A DNA stretch of 64,000 nt, taken from contig JAJZNW010000031.1 of the NCBI GenBank assembly GCA_021811615.1, positions 1-64,000 on the forward strand, read 5' to 3'. The stretch comes from Bacteroidota bacterium (GTDB taxonomy: Bacteria; Bacteroidota; Ignavibacteria; Kryptoniales; JAKASW01). This document shows, piece after piece, positions 31,506-41,145 of the stretch. Below the pieces are notes generated by a model. That model was given only the letters and a program-made list of their open reading frames with translations. It ran no database searches and had not been told where the DNA came from. Within the stretch, counting starts at the first letter, position 1. Each line of letters starts with the position of its first letter. Made by a program: the position numbers and the translations under genes.

Positions 31506-34500
31506 ATGTCGGGCAGCAGAAGGGCAATGCGGGCACGAACGGTGCTGTGGGCGATAATATTGCTGGTGGTAAACCTGGCGTGTCGTATTGAGATCGCAGT
31601 CGGCCAGGGCCTTAATCCCGGGAAACGGCTGACGCAGTACATCCACGATTCATGGGAGGGCAAGGACGGTCTGCCGCAGAATTCCGTCCAGGCCATCTGC
31701 CAGACTCGCGACGGCTATCTGTGGCTGGGGACTTATGAAGGGCTCGCGAGATTCGACGGGTTTACGTTCAAGGTGTATGACAGGAACAACACGCCTGAGC
31801 TTCTCAGCAACAGGATCATGTCTCTCACCGAAGACCATGAGGGACATTTATGGATAGGGACTTACGGCGGGGGGCTCACCGAAATGATTCCAGGGGCGTT
31901 CGGCGCCCACGATTCTTTCAGGACATACACCAGGGGTGACGGACTCGAAAGCATGTTTTTCGCCGTCAACGAGATGGCCTGCGACTCGATGGACAACATT
32001 TGGTTCCTGACCGATCGGGAAGAAATTACAAGATTCAATCACAAGACTTTTGAGAATTATCGCCCGTGGAGGAGATCGGCAAATCCGAACTACGCGTGGC
32101 GTGCCATCACGGTGGATCGCGGCGGGAAGTTGTGGTGCCTGTGTGAAGGGGATATTTATGTGTACCAGGAAGGTGTCTTCAGGAGGTTGCCTGGAATCAC
32201 CGCCTTCAGGAAAGTCGTGACAATCGGTCCGGGGGCTGTCGAGGGAATCTGGGCCGCCGGCGCCGCGAAAGACGGCACTCTTCGGCTCGTGCATATTGTC
32301 GGAGACAGCCTGAGGGTCGCGCCACCCCTGAACCTTCACTTCCCTTCAGAATACGCGGGCCCTTTCGTACGGATATTCGAAGACAAGAACGGGGCCGTCT
32401 GGGTCGGAATGCCGGTCGGGAAGCTCGTCCGAAATTATGGGAATCGCGCGGAATTGATGACGGTTCGTGATGGGCTTACGAGCCAGTACATCCAGGCACT
32501 GTTCCAGGATCGCGAAGGCTCGCTCTGGATCGGCGCGGACGGTGGAGGCCTTAACCGTCTCCGTGACGCGCCGTTCGCTACCATCGGGAAACCCGAAGGG
32601 CTGATTCATGAGAATATTGAAATGCTCTTCGCGGACAGCAAGGAAAATGTCTGGGTAGGAGCGCTCGATCATTCTCTCTATTCCATCGACGCGGGGCGGT
32701 CCCGGAACCCGGCAGCTGCGCCCGTCTCCAACGCGCCGGTTGGGAAGTACACGTGTGCCGCTGAAGACGGCAGCGGTAACATTTTCTTTTCGGGTACTGC
32801 GATCCTTACGCACGACGGGAGAATGAAGAAAGACACGATGTTTGGCAATCCCAATCTTCTCGTGACACAAGTCGATCGTCGAAACGTCTTCTGGGCGGGC
32901 GGGCAGGGAGAGGGGCTCTACAGGTTTGAGAACGGGGTGCGCGAACACTTCGAAATGTCGGATGGACTGGTCGGCAACGACGTGCGCTCACTGCTTGTCG
33001 ACGACCAGAATATCCTGTATGTCGGAACACAGGAAGGCTTGTCGGTCTTTGACGGAAAATCTTTCAGAAACTACACGACGAAGGACGGCCTTCCGAACGA
33101 TTGGATACGATCCATGTACATGGACGCCGAAGGAAGTCTCTGGCTTGCTACCGACGGCGGGCTTGGCAGATTGAAAGGAAATCGGTTCAGGTCATACGGA
33201 AAAGCAAGCAGAGAATTGTCAGGCATCATTCATGTCGTTCTCGAGGACGATTCGAGCCGGCTGTGGATGAGCAGCAACAAAGGTGTCTTTCTGGTTTCGA
33301 AGCGCGACCTCGATGGGTTCGATGCAGGCAGAGTTTCCAGCGTGGCCGTCCGGGTGTACGACGAATCCGACGGGATGCGCAGCGCGGAAGGGAACGGGAC
33401 ATTTCCTGAAGGAGGATGCCGCACTGCTGACGGGCAGCTGTGGTTCGCAACAGTGAAGGGAGTCGTCGAGGTCAATCCCAACGATATTCCCGCGAACGAT
33501 GTCGTCCCGCCGGTGGTGATCGAGCGGGTGATCGCGCAGGATCATGAAGTCTCCCTGTCTGAGCACCCGGCCTTCCCTTACGGTACTAAGAAAATGGAGT
33601 TCGATTTTGCGGCCCTGAGCTACCGCAACGTCAACCGCAATACTTACCGTTATCGGCTGGACGGTTACGATAGAGGATGGACGGAGGAGAAACACCGGAC
33701 GCGAGTTACATATCTCGGGCTGTCCCCGGGCACCTATACTTTTCGCGTAACGGGCGCAAACGACGACGGATTATGGAATCCTCAGGGAGCGAAGGTCACA
33801 TTTACGATAGCTGCACCGTTTTGGATGACGTGGTGGTTCAGGGGAATGATGCTTTTCTTCGCCCTGAGTGTCATTGCCTGGATCATTAAGCACGTTGAAG
33901 TGCGCCGGATCAAGCTTCAGCTTCGTCGCATGGAGCATGAACACGCGCTGGAACGGGAACGCAGCAGAATTTCGAAAGACTTGCATGACGATGTCGGGTC
34001 TATGTTAACCAAGATTCTTTTCCTGAGCACGGCCGCCTGCAAATCTTCGGCGGACGGGACGCGGTCCATGGAAAAGATTTCGACCACAGCCGAAGAAGCC
34101 GTGAAGAAAATGGACGAGATCGTGTGGGCGGTTAATCCGCGCAACGATAATCTGAAAAATCTCTGGGCATATATAACCGAATATGCCGCAGAACTCTTCG
34201 ATTCGACGCCGGTTGCCCCGCGTTTCGAATTCCCGGCCGAGATTCCCGACATGGTGCTCGCTTCAGACCTCCGGCATAACGTGTTCCTCGTAGTCAAGGA
34301 GTCCCTGTCGAACGTCTTGAAGCATTCACGGGCAGAGACCGTCCGTCTAAGACTCGATGTGATGAAAGGCCTGATAAGAATCGTAGTCTCCGACAACGGC
34401 GTCGGGATCGATCACCGCGCGAAAAACGGGTTGGGAAACGGGCTGAAGAACATGGCGGAAAGAATTGAAAAGATCGGCGGAGGTCTGCAGATTCGACAGG

Positions 34501-34559
34501 CAGAACCTTCGGGAACAGAGATAGCCGTGGAATTCAAGGCGAATTCCTGGAAAGGATAG
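31506..34559 (+). CDS. Two-component sensor with regulator-propeller, Y_Y_Y and HisKA_3/HATPase domains
   Basis: Repeated propeller motifs (DSWEGKDGLPQNSVQAICQTRDGYLWLGTYEGLARFDG), YRYRLDGYDRGWTEEK, TM, ERSRISKDLHDDVGSMLTKILFLS. Confidence 0.93.
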   Translation: MSGSRRAMRARTVLWAIILLVVNLACRIEIAVGQGLNPGKRLTQYIHDSWEGKDGLPQNSVQAICQTRDGYLWLGTYEGLARFDGFTFKVYDRNNTPELLSNRIMSLTEDHEGHLWIGTYGGGLTEMIPGAFGAHDSFRTYTRGDGLESMFFAVNEMACDSMDNIWFLTDREEITRFNHKTFENYRPWRRSANPNYAWRAITVDRGGKLWCLCEGDIYVYQEGVFRRLPGITAFRKVVTIGPGAVEGIWAAGAAKDGTLRLVHIVGDSLRVAPPLNLHFPSEYAGPFVRIFEDKNGAVWVGMPVGKLVRNYGNRAELMTVRDGLTSQYIQALFQDREGSLWIGADGGGLNRLRDAPFATIGKPEGLIHENIEMLFADSKENVWVGALDHSLYSIDAGRSRNPAAAPVSNAPVGKYTCAAEDGSGNIFFSGTAILTHDGRMKKDTMFGNPNLLVTQVDRRNVFWAGGQGEGLYRFENGVREHFEMSDGLVGNDVRSLLVDDQNILYVGTQEGLSVFDGKSFRNYTTKDGLPNDWIRSMYMDAEGSLWLATDGGLGRLKGNRFRSYGKASRELSGIIHVVLEDDSSRLWMSSNKGVFLVSKRDLDGFDAGRVSSVAVRVYDESDGMRSAEGNGTFPEGGCRTADGQLWFATVKGVVEVNPNDIPANDVVPPVVIERVIAQDHEVSLSEHPAFPYGTKKMEFDFAALSYRNVNRNTYRYRLDGYDRGWTEEKHRTRVTYLGLSPGTYTFRVTGANDDGLWNPQGAKVTFTIAAPFWMTWWFRGMMLFFALSVIAWIIKHVEVRRIKLQLRRMEHEHALERERSRISKDLHDDVGSMLTKILFLSTAACKSSADGTRSMEKISTTAEEAVKKMDEIVWAVNPRNDNLKNLWAYITEYAAELFDSTPVAPRFEFPAEIPDMVLASDLRHNVFLVVKESLSNVLKHSRAETVRLRLDVMKGLIRIVVSDNGVGIDHRAKNGLGNGLKNMAERIEKIGGGLQIRQAEPSGTEIAVEFKANSWKG

Positions 34560-34566
34560 CATCTTT

Positions 34567-35241
34567 GTGCTATTGAACCACATTGTCTCGAGAGACAGCT
34601 TGTTACAAATGCCTATCAGGGTCGCGCTGGTCGAAGACAATGTTGAGATTAGAGAGAGTCTAACCAACTTGCTGAACGATGCCGACGGGTTCGACTGCGT
34701 GGGGGGCTTCTCAAGTCCCAGGAAAGCCATCGTCGAAGTCCCGAAGTGCAATGTGGACGTGGTATTGATGGATATCAATCTGAATCTTGCCGACACCGAC
34801 GGGATCGAGTGTACCAGGAAATTGAAGGAGATCGAACCGGCAATACAGATTCTCATGCTCACGGTTTACGAAGACAGCGAGAAAATCTTCGAATCGTTGA
34901 AGGCGGGAGCAAGCGGCTACATGTTGAAGAGGACCGCTCCATCGAGACTTCTTGACGCGATCCGAGAGGTCCACGAAGGCGGTGCGCCCATGACGAGCCA
35001 CATTGCAAGGATGGTTGTCGAATCATTTAGAACTCCACCGGCGGTCCAGGGCGGCGATCGGTTACTTTCGAGGAGAGAAGCCGAAATACTCGACCTTCTC
35101 GCGAGCGGATACAGGTACAAAGAAATATCGGAAACACTCAGCATAAGTCTCGATACAGTCCGGAGCCACATCAGGAATATATATGACAAGCTCCATGTCC
35201 GGTCCCGCACGGAAGCCGTCGTCAAGTTCCTGAAAAAATAG
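34567..35241 (+). CDS. NarL/FixJ-family response regulator
   Basis: RVALVEDNVEIRESLTNLL...VVLMDINLNLADTDGIECTRKLKE...LSRREAEILDLLASGYRYKEISETLSISLDTVRSHIRNIYDKLHVRSRTEAVVKF. Confidence 0.95.
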   Translation: MLLNHIVSRDSLLQMPIRVALVEDNVEIRESLTNLLNDADGFDCVGGFSSPRKAIVEVPKCNVDVVLMDINLNLADTDGIECTRKLKEIEPAIQILMLTVYEDSEKIFESLKAGASGYMLKRTAPSRLLDAIREVHEGGAPMTSHIARMVVESFRTPPAVQGGDRLLSRREAEILDLLASGYRYKEISETLSISLDTVRSHIRNIYDKLHVRSRTEAVVKFLKK

Positions 35242-35483
35242 CAGCTTCTTCCCGCCCCATAAAATCACACAAAGATGCTATTGAAGCTTCGGCCGCCGAC
35301 CTGCACTTTGACGCGGGAAACCAGCCGGCCAAAAGCGTCAGAGGGTCTGGAAACACGGTTGGCATGATTTCCTGAGAGCTTCCCCCGGTCTTAAATCAGG
35401 GTTCGTATTTCACGGAGAGTGTCAAATCCAGAGTCAGGGATGAACTGATCCCAACAAACCAATAAGTCAAAAAGAGGGCTGAT

Positions 35484-36581
35484 ATGTCTAAGCGGTTAAC
35501 AAAAGTGTTACTGATGTCATTGTTATTGATGACTCTTTCCGGCGGGCGTGTCTTTGCGCAGGACAACACGGGAAGCAGTGATCTTCAATCAACGTTAGGG
35601 AAGCTCGCTTCGTCTGCGGCAAAGGGATACGTGGCACCTATCGTTTCCGGTTTCGGCGCCGATTTGAATTCCGGGTGGGTTCACCGGACGCCTTCCGCTG
35701 TCAAACTTTCGTTCGATCTCGAGATAGGGGTTGTCGCGATGGGGTCATTCTTCACCAATCCGAATAAGAGCTTCAATGTGAGTGCGCCTTACAACTTCGA
35801 CTATAATTCTGCCGACCGTATCCTGCCGGCGAGCTACACCGGGGCGTTCAGGGATTCAGTGAGACAGCAGATAATGAACATCCCGTTCACGGTCTCGATC
35901 TCCGGTCCGACAATCGTCGGCACCAAAACAGATTCAATAAGTGTCAGCTTCTCCGGCGGAACCGCGACGGTGAACTATCAGGGCCGGCAGCAGAGCGTGA
36001 CTGTCAACCCAATCGTGATAAATACGGGCGTTTCCGGCTATCTCGAAAACCTTCCGGCTCTTCCGATGGGCGCGCCTCAGATTACACTCGGAACGGTGTT
36101 CGGAACTTCGCTCGCGTTCAGGTTCCTTCCGAGCGTCGCTCTCGACAGCAAGCTGGGAAGACTCTCCTACTTCGGTTTTGGCTTGCAGCACAACCCCGCG
36201 ATTTGGTTCAACACCGCACTTCCGGTCGATCTCTCGGCATCCTTCTTCACTCAGACTCTGAAAGTCGGTTCGATATTCAAGAGCACTGCCAGCGATTTTG
36301 GAATCTTCGCCAGCAAAAGGTTCGGCCCGGGCGCTGTCAACGTCACCCCATACGTCGGCCTATCTTTGGAGACTTCGAAGATGACCGTTTCTTACAATTT
36401 TGAGACAACCGGACCGGATGGCCGGCCGATCACTACGCCGGTATCGTTCGATCTTAAGGGAGAGAATTCGACGAGGCTCACCGCGGGGCTGTCCATAAAA
36501 CTCCTGTTCATAGATTTGAGCGCGGACTACTCTTTCGCGAAGTACAGCACGGCAAGCCTCGGTGTGGGAATAATAATCTGA
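35484..36581 (+). CDS. Outer-membrane/secreted beta-rich protein, unknown function (DUF6588-like)
   Basis: Signal peptide; repeated beta-strand pattern (GRLSYFGFGLQHNPAIWFN, KSTASDFGIFASKRFG), terminal SLGVGIII. Confidence 0.65.
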   Translation: MSKRLTKVLLMSLLLMTLSGGRVFAQDNTGSSDLQSTLGKLASSAAKGYVAPIVSGFGADLNSGWVHRTPSAVKLSFDLEIGVVAMGSFFTNPNKSFNVSAPYNFDYNSADRILPASYTGAFRDSVRQQIMNIPFTVSISGPTIVGTKTDSISVSFSGGTATVNYQGRQQSVTVNPIVINTGVSGYLENLPALPMGAPQITLGTVFGTSLAFRFLPSVALDSKLGRLSYFGFGLQHNPAIWFNTALPVDLSASFFTQTLKVGSIFKSTASDFGIFASKRFGPGAVNVTPYVGLSLETSKMTVSYNFETTGPDGRPITTPVSFDLKGENSTRLTAGLSIKLLFIDLSADYSFAKYSTASLGVGIII

Positions 36582-36667
36582 TGGCGTGTGCCATGATGCC
36601 TGGAGGGCATTCTTCTCTCGGGCGTCATCGGCGCCGTAAATAGACCAAACGAAACAAGGAAATTGCA

Positions 36668-37768
36668 ATGAAAATTATGAAACTCTCCCTTGTCCTCGCC
36701 GTCTGCGCAGGTATGTTGGCCGGATCCCCAAAGGCAGCACTCTCGCAGATTACGATAGGGAATAACGATCTTGAAAATTACTTCGGTGTAGGAAAGTCCT
36801 GGATGCTTTATGAGAATAGCGGAGGCGCAAAGGGAATCTACGTCGGCGTCCCTTCAACTTCGGCAGCTCAAACGTGGACCGTGCCCGCCATGACCTTCAC
36901 AGATTCTTCCAGGAGCGACAATGTGTCTCTTTCATCTTGTGCATACTCCGCCAATTTCCCTGGAGCCACTTATGTGCAGAAAACCATCAGCGGTTTGACC
37001 GGCGGGACCAGGGAAGTCTTCCGGTTCGTTAGAGTGTCGAACGACACTCTCTACACGTTGGGAGGCGCGGAACACCTGTTCGGGACTCACAACGGGCTGC
37101 CGGTGGACACATCTCTTGTCGATCACTCATCGGATATAATGGACGTTCTTCCCTGGAAGCTGGGCCAGAGCAGAATCTCGTCGCTTGATACGACGGAGGA
37201 AGCGGGCGGGATGACGAAGATCGAAAAGGTCATTAAAGCCTGCGATGCCTTCGGGACATTGAACCTCCCGAGAGGATCGTTCCAGGCACTGAGAATGAAA
37301 TCCACCGACATTAATTACTATTACTCCGGTTCCACGTTGGTGTCTGTCGATACAAGCTACTATTTCGAGTTCATGACCCGCGAAGGGCAAAGAGTCGAAG
37401 TGGACGGGGTCAGCGAGAATTCAGAGACGGTGGATGCGGGCTCGATAACGATTACATATGTCGTCAATACTCCTACCGCCGTCACTCACCGGCGTCCAAC
37501 CCCCGCGACATTTTCGCTCGGACAGAATTATCCCAACCCGTTCAATCCGACTACGTCCGTCAGTTTTGAAATACCGGCGACTTCCCATGTCACGCTGCGG
37601 GTTTACGATGCCCTGGGCAGAGAGGTGAGGACACTCGTGAATGAGGTAAAGCAGCCCGGTAAATACCGCGTAAGGTTCGACGCTGCCGGGTTGCCGAGCG
37701 GGATGTATTTGTACCGTCTCGTTGCGGGCACGTACTCGGCGACAAAGAAACTCATGCTGACGAAGTAA
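36668..37768 (+). CDS. Secreted protein with T9SS type A sorting domain
   Basis: Signal peptide; C-terminus FSLGQNYPNPFNPTTSVSFEIPATSHVTLRVYDALGREVRTLVNEVKQPGKYRVRFDAAGLPSGMYLYRLVAGTYSATKKLMLTK. Confidence 0.93.
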   Translation: MKIMKLSLVLAVCAGMLAGSPKAALSQITIGNNDLENYFGVGKSWMLYENSGGAKGIYVGVPSTSAAQTWTVPAMTFTDSSRSDNVSLSSCAYSANFPGATYVQKTISGLTGGTREVFRFVRVSNDTLYTLGGAEHLFGTHNGLPVDTSLVDHSSDIMDVLPWKLGQSRISSLDTTEEAGGMTKIEKVIKACDAFGTLNLPRGSFQALRMKSTDINYYYSGSTLVSVDTSYYFEFMTREGQRVEVDGVSENSETVDAGSITITYVVNTPTAVTHRRPTPATFSLGQNYPNPFNPTTSVSFEIPATSHVTLRVYDALGREVRTLVNEVKQPGKYRVRFDAAGLPSGMYLYRLVAGTYSATKKLMLTK

Positions 37769-37784
37769 CACCATTCTGCAATGC

Positions 37785-37815
37785 TCGCCGGCGTGATTAG
37801 GATTCACGCCGGCGA
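37785..37815 (+). terminator. Strong hairpin after the T9SS cargo gene (possible terminator)
   Basis: TCGCCGGCGTGA (37785-37796) / TCACGCCGGCGA (37804-37815), perfect stem; no strong T tract. Confidence 0.5.
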
Positions 37816-37867
37816 AGATGTGCTGTTGTTCCGCCCGAGTTGTCCCTTCATATCAGCTTAACCGACT

Positions 37868-38716
37868 TCACAAGGTATCGTCCGGGCCGAGGCCGGACTC
37901 CAACTTGGCCGCCTCCCATCCGATGATCGCAGCCTTCCGCTCGTCTCCCCAATGGTATTCTCCAAGGATACCCGTGGACCGGATGATTCTGTGGCAAGGG
38001 ATCAGGTAGGCGACAGGGTTTCTTCCGATCGCTGCACCGACGGCTCGTAATGCAGTTGGTCGGCCGATCGAGTCGGCAATTTCTGTGTATGATGAGATTC
38101 GTCCGAACGGCACCTTCAACAGCGCCTCCCACACCTTTATCTGGAACGGTGTGCCTTTCAGATGAAGCCTGATCTTCGAAAGGTCGCTCCAATCGTCCTC
38201 GAATATTCCCGTGGCCGCGCGTTGAACCGGATCGCGTTTCTCTTCGATTACCGCGTTCGGGAATCTCTCCCTCAACCGACGGAGGGCGCGTCTCTCGTTG
38301 TCCGCAAACATCAGGTGACAAATCCCTTTGGCGGTGGATGCCGAGATTATATCTCCGAAAGGCGTGGCTGAAAAACTGTAATTGATATGAAGGTTTTCGC
38401 CTCCGTTCTTGAATTCACCCGGCGTCATTCCTTCTATCTTGATGAAGAGATCGTGAAGTCGGCCGGTTCCGGAGAGTCCGGCCTCGAAACCGGCCTCCGA
38501 CAAAGAAGCCTGTTCCTTCAGCAGCACCTTCGCACGCTCGATGCTGGTGTATTCGAGGAACTTCTTGGGGCTTACCCCGGCCCATTTCCTGAAGAGCCGC
38601 TGGAAATGATAAGGGCTGAGATGGATTTCTCTTGCGATTCGTTCAAGGTCGGGCTGCTCCCTGTAATGTTCCCTGATGTATGAAATAGCTTTCGCTACGC
38701 GCTCGTAATCACTCAT
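37868..38716 (-). CDS. Ada-like protein: AraC-type HTH fused to methylated-DNA-protein cysteine methyltransferase
   Basis: MSDYERVAKAISYIREHYREQPDLERIAREIHLSPYHFQRLFRKWAGVSPKKFLEY...TPFQIKVWEALLKVPFGRISSYTEIADSIGRPTALRAVGAAIGRNPVAYLIPCHRIIRSTG. Confidence 0.94.
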   Translation of the reverse strand: MSDYERVAKAISYIREHYREQPDLERIAREIHLSPYHFQRLFRKWAGVSPKKFLEYTSIERAKVLLKEQASLSEAGFEAGLSGTGRLHDLFIKIEGMTPGEFKNGGENLHINYSFSATPFGDIISASTAKGICHLMFADNERRALRRLRERFPNAVIEEKRDPVQRAATGIFEDDWSDLSKIRLHLKGTPFQIKVWEALLKVPFGRISSYTEIADSIGRPTALRAVGAAIGRNPVAYLIPCHRIIRSTGILGEYHWGDERKAAIIGWEAAKLESGLGPDDTL

Positions 38717-38967
38717 CGTTTCCTCCTTGTGTAAATTAACCGGCGGCATGGATTCGGGGAAACCCGATTCTTGCTGAATTGAAGAAGGTCCCATACGGTC
38801 GGAAGTTTAGGGACGAAATATTAAATTCTACTGCCTGAGCCGGTATTTCAGGTTCCGATGTTTTTCGGTTTCATCCTTTTTCAATTGCGATTCGCAGGAA
38901 ACGGGCGGACGATGCGAAACATGGTCGCCGCGGATTCCGTTAACGATTCAAGAAAAGAGGAGCACGA

Positions 38968-39897
38968 ATGGGACTATCACGGAACATCCTTCTGTGGGCT
39001 TCGGAAAATCAATATCTGCTCAAACATGTTCCCAACTACCGGTTTGTCCGCAGCGCGCTGAATAGGTTCATGCCGGGGGAGGAGCTTGACGACGCCGTCG
39101 GGGCTGCGAGAACTTTCCAGGGTAATGGCATCCCCACTGTCTTTACTTTTCTCGGTGAAAGCATTACCGACCTCTCAGAAGCCGTAAAGGTTCGCGATCA
39201 TTACATCGCTCTGCTGGAACGTATCGCGAGAGAGAAACTGGACATCGAAGTGTCAGTGAAGCTCACCCAGCTCGGGCTCGATCTTTCAGCCGACCATGCC
39301 TATGAAAACTTCAAGGCTCTCGCGATCAAGGCAAAGGAGCTTAACAATGTGGTTTGGATAGACATGGAGCGGAGCAACTATGTGGACGCAACTCTCGATC
39401 TGTACCGGAAAGCAAGGAAGGACTATTCGAACGCGGGTGTCTGCCTGCAATCGTATCTTCGGCGAACGAAGAAGGATGTCGAAAGTCTCATAGGCGGCTC
39501 ACCTATGATCCGTCTCGTGAAAGGGGCGTACAACGAACCGGCTGACATCGCGTTCCCTGACAAGGAGGATGTGGACAAGAACTACTTCGAGCTCTCGACG
39601 ATTCTCCTGAAGGCGATACGCGATCACGGTGCGAGAGCGGCGTTCGGGACCCATGACACCGATCTGCTCGGCAAGATCATGAAAGTAGCCGGCGACCTGG
39701 GCGTGCCGAAAGAGAATGTCGAGCTGCAGATGCTCTACGGGATCAAGGCAAATGAGCAGAAGAGGCTTGCAGGCGAAGGCTACAATGTTCGTGTCCTCAT
39801 CAGCTACGGCAAGGCGTGGTACAAGTGGTACGTCCGCCGTCTCGCCGAAAGACCGGCCAATGTGGGATTTGTGATCAGGAATGTCTTTTCTAAGTGA
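38968..39897 (+). CDS. Proline dehydrogenase-family protein
   Basis: 309 aa; GIPTVFTFLGESITDLSEA...EVSVKLTQLGLDLS...WIDMERSNYVDATLDLYRKA...LVKGAYNEPADIAFPDKEDVDKNYFEL...RRLAERPANVGFVIRNVF. Confidence 0.93.
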   Translation: MGLSRNILLWASENQYLLKHVPNYRFVRSALNRFMPGEELDDAVGAARTFQGNGIPTVFTFLGESITDLSEAVKVRDHYIALLERIAREKLDIEVSVKLTQLGLDLSADHAYENFKALAIKAKELNNVVWIDMERSNYVDATLDLYRKARKDYSNAGVCLQSYLRRTKKDVESLIGGSPMIRLVKGAYNEPADIAFPDKEDVDKNYFELSTILLKAIRDHGARAAFGTHDTDLLGKIMKVAGDLGVPKENVELQMLYGIKANEQKRLAGEGYNVRVLISYGKAWYKWYVRRLAERPANVGFVIRNVFSK

Positions 39898-39930
39898 GTG
39901 ACATTTTGCTTATCAGCGAGGATTGGTTAA

Positions 39931-40059
39931 ATACTAAATTCGAAACTCCAAATCCCAAACAAATTTAAATTACCAAAACTCGAAACTATCGAACACGGCA
40001 ATTGTGATTTTGAGTTTTCGGCATTGTTTAGAGTTTAGGATTTAGAATTTAGAACTTCG
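39931..40059. repeat. Heptad-periodic imperfect inverted repeat (copy A)
   Basis: Left arm ctaaattcgaaactccaaatcccaaacaa; right arm gtttagagtttaggatttagaatttagaac. 7-nt period in each arm. Confidence 0.8.
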
Positions 40060-40085
40060 TCCTATTGACGTAAGGAAATCAAACG

Positions 40086-40967
40086 ATGATTAAAGGTATA
40101 ATGCCTCCCGTTACCACCCCTTTCATTAAAGGCGAGGTGGCTTACGATAAACTCGCGGACAACATCCAGCGCTGGAACAAGACCGGGCTTCGCGGCTACG
40201 TGGTCATGGGTTCAAACGGTGAGAGCGCGTACCTGACGCGGGAAGAGAAGCTGAAATTGGTCGAGACGGCGAAGAAATACCTTTCGCCCGGGATGCTGCT
40301 CCTTGCCGGAACAGGATCGGACTCGATCAGGGAGACCGTCGCGTTGTCTGATGATGCGGCGGACCGCGGTGCCGATTATGCGCTCGTTCTGACTCCGTCT
40401 TTCTACAAAGGTCAGATGAACGGTGCCGCATTCGTGAGGTATTTCACTGAAGTCGCCGACGGGATAAAAATTCCGCTTGTCATATATAACGTGCCGAAGT
40501 TTACCGGCGTCGATATCCAGGCGGATGCAGTATCCGAACTTGCCAATCACGGTAACATTGTCGGACTGAAGAACAGCTCGGAAAACGCGGCGCAGACTGC
40601 CGAGATTATCGCTTCTGTTCCTAAAGAATTCTCAGTCCTTGTCGGGACCGCGTCCGTGCTGTATCCCGGGCTCGCATCGGGTGCGACCGGAGGCATACTC
40701 GCGCTGGCGAACATCGCACCTGAGGAATGCGTGGAGCTTCAGCGGCTGCACGATGCCGGAAAGCACGCGGAGGCGTCGGCTCTGCAGAAAAAGTTGATTC
40801 CGGTCAACAAGGCTGTGACCTCCAGGTACGGAGTCCCCGGGTTGAAGGTCGCCATGGACATGCTCAGCTATTTCGGTGGCGAGCCGAGAAGCCCGCTTGA
40901 ACCGCTCGGCGAAACGGAACGGGACAACATGAAAAAGATTCTGAAGACTGCTGAAATACTGAAATGA
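40086..40967 (+). CDS. DapA-superfamily lyase, HOGA1-like (4-hydroxy-2-oxoglutarate aldolase candidate)
   Basis: GIMPPVTTPF...GYVVMGSNGESAYLTREEKLKLVE...LLAGTGSDS...LVIYNVPKFTGVDI...NIVGLKNSS...RYGVPGLKVAMDMLSYFGGEPRSPLEPL; resembles recalled human HOGA1 along its length. Confidence 0.8.
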   Translation: MIKGIMPPVTTPFIKGEVAYDKLADNIQRWNKTGLRGYVVMGSNGESAYLTREEKLKLVETAKKYLSPGMLLLAGTGSDSIRETVALSDDAADRGADYALVLTPSFYKGQMNGAAFVRYFTEVADGIKIPLVIYNVPKFTGVDIQADAVSELANHGNIVGLKNSSENAAQTAEIIASVPKEFSVLVGTASVLYPGLASGATGGILALANIAPEECVELQRLHDAGKHAEASALQKKLIPVNKAVTSRYGVPGLKVAMDMLSYFGGEPRSPLEPLGETERDNMKKILKTAEILK

Positions 40968-40978
40968 CTATATCATAT

Positions 40979-41125
40979 AAGCTCCAAGTTCCAAACATCA
41001 AGCTCCAAACAAGAGCTAAAACACAAATGTCAAATCAAAAGGCTTATTTCCGGCACTTATCCCTGGGATTTTGTCTTTTGAGCTTAGTTCTTGCTTGGAA
41101 CTTGGAAGTTGGTGTTTGGAGCTTT
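40979..41125. repeat. Heptad-periodic imperfect inverted repeat (copy B)
   Basis: Left aagctccaagttccaaacatcaagctccaaacaag; right cttgcttggaacttggaagttggtgtttggagctt. Confidence 0.85.
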
Positions 41126-41145
41126 CCAACATCCAGGAGATTCAA

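Noticed and set aside
40086-40967. Calling this gene dapA for lysine biosynthesis
   Set aside because: Context and recalled HOGA1-type motifs fit an aldolase in a hydroxyproline-like cluster better, although DHDPS or the bacterial deaminase cannot be excluded without phylogeny.
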